Of a DNA stretch of 64,000 nt, positions 59,915 through 64,000 are shown one piece after another. Positions within the stretch are counted from its first letter, which is position 1, and each line of letters opens with the position of its first letter. This DNA is from Campylorhamphus procurvoides. Taxonomy: Eukaryota; Chordata; Aves; Passeriformes; Dendrocolaptidae. Location of the stretch: NCBI GenBank assembly GCA_013396655.1, contig WBMV01008587.1, forward strand, positions 186,001-250,000. Reading direction: 5' to 3'. A program made the translations under genes and the position numbers. The notes beneath the pieces are model-generated. The model saw only the letters and a list, made by a program, of their open reading frames with translations, was not told the origin of the DNA and did no database searches.

Positions 59915-60450
59915 TGCACCACGATATCCCCTTCTGCTGTGTTGATAACTTTACCATGCTTTCTACCAGGTCATTATTTCTGTCATTAATTAAATTCTTA
60001 AACAAAGTAGTCCTAGAAGAGCTCTCTCACTAACCCTTAGCCAGACAGGTGCTCCTTTGGCTGTCTTGTGGATCTGCCACTAGTTTCCACATCTTCTTCA
60101 CATAAACTGATAACTTCTTGTGTAAGACTGTATGACGTTTTACTGAAGTTGAGATAAAATAGATCACTCTTACTTTCTTTGTTTAGCAATGTAGTTAACA
60201 ATTAAAGTCATTCTTCTAGTCTTCAATATTTCACAGATTTCTAACTCAAATCCTGCTTTTGACTAACTTATATATGTGTAACTATTCTTGTCTTAGAAGT
60301 GGCATACTGCTGATGTCAGACTAAAAGGACTAGTTTCTCAACTTGCCACTTTCCTATTTCCTAAAGCAGTATGTACTACATTTGCTGTCCTCCAGGCAGA
60401 TGCTACCAGATTTGATTTAACTCAACTCATTTATTCAGGAACACATCACC
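59915..60450 (-). mobile_element. Ancient CR1/L3-type LINE remnant, antisense
   Basis: No reading frame survives, but several blocks keep antisense CR1 sequence in the correct order: CAGGTCATTATTTCTGTCAT, GACTGTATGACGTTTTACTG with AAGTTGAGATAAA, and ATTTGCTGTCCTCCAGGCAG. In CR1 these encode or flank the reverse transcriptase palm. Divergence is high, so this copy is much older than those at 21 and 27 kb. The limits are approximate and the match is by memory of the family only. Confidence 0.5.
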
Positions 60451-63400
60451 ACAAAGGGCAGTCTCCCCTATCAGTTCATTAGGGACTCAGGAAAAAGCTA
60501 CCACTTCCAAAAGCACCTTATGCTCTCTGTATCATGTTCCTTCTCAGAGACTGCAAATTTCTATGCTTATACCATCATTCCTAATTGGCAGCCCCATCTC
60601 CACAAGAAAACAGGTCTTATAGAAAAGGAGGGAAAACATTCAGATTTTCAGACACCATTTAGACTATGTGAAGTATCAACATTCCTTTCTCCTCAGCCAT
60701 ACATGGTCACCTGAAATTTTTTGTTCTTCCTCACCCTCTTTCCTCCCCTTTCATTTCTTTTTACATGGACTCAGCTTTGAACTCAACAGTTTTCATTCCA
60801 CCCCTGCACTTCTGATGCTGCTGCCTCCCTCCTCACTGCCTCCCTTGACCTTGCACATGACCTCAGCACAATGTGCTAACCTCATTCAACAAACTGTGCC
60901 CTAATACTTGTGACCAGACCCTGTCTCATCTTGCTGGCTTTTCCAACCCTTTCAAATACTCTGGTGAAGTAAAGTGTAACTCCTGAAAACATGCTATTGA
61001 AGAAAGGAGTAGGTATCTGCTGATTTAACCGTATCACAGAGCTGTGAAGATGATTACAGTCTTTCTTCAAGCACTGTCTTCAAAAGATATGAGCAATGGA
61101 CAAACTTGAGACAAATTGGATTGGATGCATGAGCTATACCCTGAGAGAAGAAAAAACTAATAACTGGAATGAATAAAACCACTGCTACAAGTTACTCTAA
61201 TCTGTACAAGGTCTTTCCCTCTCTTTTCTCTGACTCTCTTTCTTCCAGTTTTTCTTCCAGCTCCTCATTTCTCCATCACTGTTACTGTTCACTGGATTCA
61301 CTACAGCTGTTAGAAACCAGCTTAGAACACCAAATCTGATGCTGCATTCTGAAGTCATGGAAGTGTAAAATTCTGCTCTGTCACCTGGTGCAGGATATCA
61401 GACCAAAACCAATACAGGCAAATGCTGGCATTAGTTTCATCTGTACTTCTTCAGTCTGTTTTAGGGAATAGTGGTGTTCCCCTGAATTCTTCACCATAGC
61501 GATTTTTCCAAAACTATCAAAATCCATGGAGAGGAATGAGGGCAAGGGAGATCAACTTCGGGCCACTCAGAGAAGAGACTAAATTGACCTCAGAGAAGTG
61601 GAGAAGCCTAGACCTGGAGATACTGAAGTACTGCAATAGTATCTACACCAAATAATTTTGATAGTATTTGGCAGCAGAGAAATGTAGACCACTGCTGAGG
61701 TACCATCTTTCTGTGTAATACTGCTGCTGTGTGTTCTATGGAGAAACCCTGGGTTTGGCAAAGGACTTGCCCAAGAGATGGGCACAGGCTCTGTTTTGTT
61801 GGCTCTTCCTGCACCAGAGCAGAATGAGCAACTGGTAGCTGTAACTGCTTAAAAAGTTAGAATTGCCAGAGGAGGAAAAGAAAAGTACAAACCCAAAAAA
61901 CACAGCCAGGTCTATGTTGTAAAATGCTTGGAGGAAGTCTGGCATTTTCTTCATATGAAGCCAAAGACCTTGCTCCTACTGATGACATCATTCACAATAC
62001 TGGCCTGTATCTCTGATAAAACACATCTTTCTGTGCAGCTGAATTTTTAGACTAGTCACATATCTAATAGGATGCAAATCTTGACTTAGTTATAGGAAAA
62101 GCTTTTGAAAGGCAAATGTATTTTTAATGGCAAAAGATCATACTGGAAGTTGCTGAAGAACTGATTATTATATTCTATTCAATTCTCTCACTTACTGGGT
62201 ATTTTATCCCTCACGTTCTGACCCTGACCACTCTGCATAGCAGTTCTGAAGCTACCCCAATTAGGTACTTGGGACCTAGGCTGGCATGGTCGAATGACTT
62301 GGCATCTACAGACATTCAGCCATAACCTGAGCAGCTAGATTTGTTTTAATCCCATAAAAAGTAGACAGGAATACAAATGTGCCAAATTATCAGCTGAGGC
62401 AAACTAGCTCTGCATCACTGGTCTTAGTGATGCTCTGTTGATTGAATCCATTGAAGCATTTGGCCTCAATATATCCTAGAGAGACAGTCTTTCAGAAAAA
62501 TAATCAATGCAAAACAGTGTTGTCACTGGAAAGCCTGGAACTGGTGCAAGCTAGAATTACTCAAGTTCTTTGGCGTGATATTTAAACAGCAGTGTTTGAA
62601 TGCCAAGGAACTACAGGCCAAAGAAATTATTCTAAGTTGGATTTGGTAAGCACGGGGTTTTGCTTTAAAGCACATTAGTCAGACAAGTTCAGTCAAAAGT
62701 CATATCTAGGATTATTACCTTTTGTGAAGGGCTTTTCTCATTTGTGTTGGCTCTTCAGATGCTGTGGAAGCTGTACTGAGCAAAACACTGAAGAGCTGAA
62801 GATAGTTGTGCTGGAGCCAAGCTTTTTTCCATGCCTTCCTCACTATGCGTCAACTTGCTATTGGAATGCCACAAGAAACAAATTCCATTCTTACAATCAC
62901 AGTTTGGGGAAAACAATTCAGAAAAAGAGAGAGAAAAATATTATGATGAAACCTCATTTTTCCAGATTTTTTAGTATTAGAGACAATGGAGCCCGTGGTG
63001 TCTAATACAGCTAAATAAGGGAAAGGACCCAGGAGTAATGAATAATGCAGCCATGTTTCTAATAGCATTTCTAATGCTAGGACTCCAAGTTGTGAAATGG
63101 TCACACAACCTTAACTCTACCTCTCGAATATATTGTGAGAAAGCCTCAAATTTCCTCCCTACTTGTTACCCTGTCAGTGAAACATATTCATTAAATGAAT
63201 CAAAACATGATTAAAGACAAAAAAGAGCAGCATTTGAAGCCCATCAGGTGGCCTTTACAAAACTAGGACTTTGGGCTCAAGGAAATGTGAGAAACCTGCA
63301 GGGATCAGGCAGCTCAGGCACCTCCTCAACAACATCCTGAGGCTTCCAGTGACCAAGGGACCCACATCACTGTAAAGGTCTAGAACAACTACAAAACCTG

Positions 63401-63920
63401 GAGCTAACTGGATTGCTTGTAAAGACCACAGAGACAGGAGGACCCTTTGAACACAGGGCAATCTGTGATCAAGGTAGATTGGCAGGTGAGGGACCTCACT
63501 GAGTGCTTCACAGATCAGTCTGGCTCACATTAGGTCCTCCATCAATAACCCAGTGGCTGGAGATTCACACGGGAGTTATTGTTTTGTTCCCCTATCTTTC
63601 CCTTACAATCTTACAACATTACAAGACATGAATCTGCCAGACTTTAGTCTGACTGGGTAAACCTTGTATTTTATGTTCTCATGACTTTACTCCAAGAGCA
63701 TTAGACAAACGGGTTGGAACCTAACTTATTTCAAGTACAGCAGATATGCTAGGAAAGACAAGCTATGGCATATCCCTCCTGCTAGGTGGTGAAATCAACC
63801 TTAAATTCATCTTTCTGCCTCTGATATCATGGCTCTTCTGCTCTTTTTATTTTATTTTCATACCTCTTATCTCAGGTCATTTCCAAAGTCAAGTTCACGT
63901 TCACATATGACTAAGTTATA
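60451..63920. other. No gene recognised
   Basis: About 3.5 kb. Pyrimidine-rich stretches occur at 60.72-60.86 and 61.20-61.28 kb. Frames are under 95 codons with no recognised domains. Confidence 0.45.
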
Positions 63921-63941
63921 GTTCATTTATCTTTTTTCCAG

Positions 63942-64000
63942 ATTGGCCCAAGGCTGAGCCGCTATTCATAAGCAATACTGTCAGCACTCCTACAAACAGA
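63942..64000 (+). other. Possible 3' splice acceptor with start of an exon at window edge
   Basis: A polypyrimidine tract (TTATCTTTTTTCCAG, ending at 63941) forms a good acceptor consensus. Of the three frames that follow, two reach a stop codon within 30 bases. The third (from TGG at 63944) stays open for 19 codons to the end of the window and would read WPKAEPLFISNTVSTPTNR. I do not recognise this peptide, and an open run this short is common by chance. Without the sequence beyond the window it is only a candidate. Confidence 0.2.

Noticed and set aside
1..64000. Retroviral internal genes (gag, pol or env) near the LTRs
   Set aside because: No frame next to any LTR shows protease, polymerase, integrase or envelope features. 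All LTRs seem to be solo or fragments.

Overview
The window is nuclear DNA from a bird, probably a neoavian and possibly a passerine. The basis is the repeat content: several antisense CR1 LINE fragments with the usual avian CR1 3' tail and reverse-transcriptase remnants, avian endogenous-retrovirus LTRs, and one tRNA-derived SINE with a CR1-type tail that resembles TguSINE1, described from zebra finch. These calls come from reading and remembered family patterns, not from a database search. I see no complete protein-coding gene. The long open frames are antisense to CR1, cross runs of N, or lie in GC-rich sequence without recognisable domains.

Layout. 1-8114 is unique-looking, AT-rich sequence with one retrocopy-like poly(A) end on the minus strand near 1.33-1.40 kb. 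A 385-base assembly gap (8115-8499) borders a CpG-rich block. An AT-rich interval with homeodomain-like TAATTA sites follows, and then a clear CpG island at about 10.99-11.57 kb, the best promoter candidate here. From 14.4 to 15.3 kb there is a jumble of LTR pieces in both orientations, joined at single N bases. At 19.97-20.84 kb a solo LTR with a perfect 5-bp target-site duplication abuts the 3' end of a CR1 (20.84-22.42 kb). Inside that CR1 a 403-bp block is repeated exactly on both sides of a single N. At 26.7-28.8 kb a second CR1 is split by a minus-strand LTR. The rest (29-64 kb) is gene-poor and holds a degraded CR1 at 34.3-34.9 kb, the SINE at 37.75-37.89 kb, a probable minus-strand LTR at 38.5-38.9 kb with a three-copy minisatellite, two copies of an old interspersed repeat (40.4 and 44.9 kb), simple repeats, an ancient CR1 at 59.9-60.45 kb, and a weak possible splice acceptor and exon at the right edge.

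No genes can be seen working together. The region reads as intergenic or intronic sequence around one CpG-island promoter, with layered retroelement insertions whose nesting gives relative ages. I did not find a new molecular system. The points most worth checking are the assembly artefacts at the single-N joints, the orphan CpG island beside the gap, the SINE, the nested insertions and the retrocopy-like poly(A) end.
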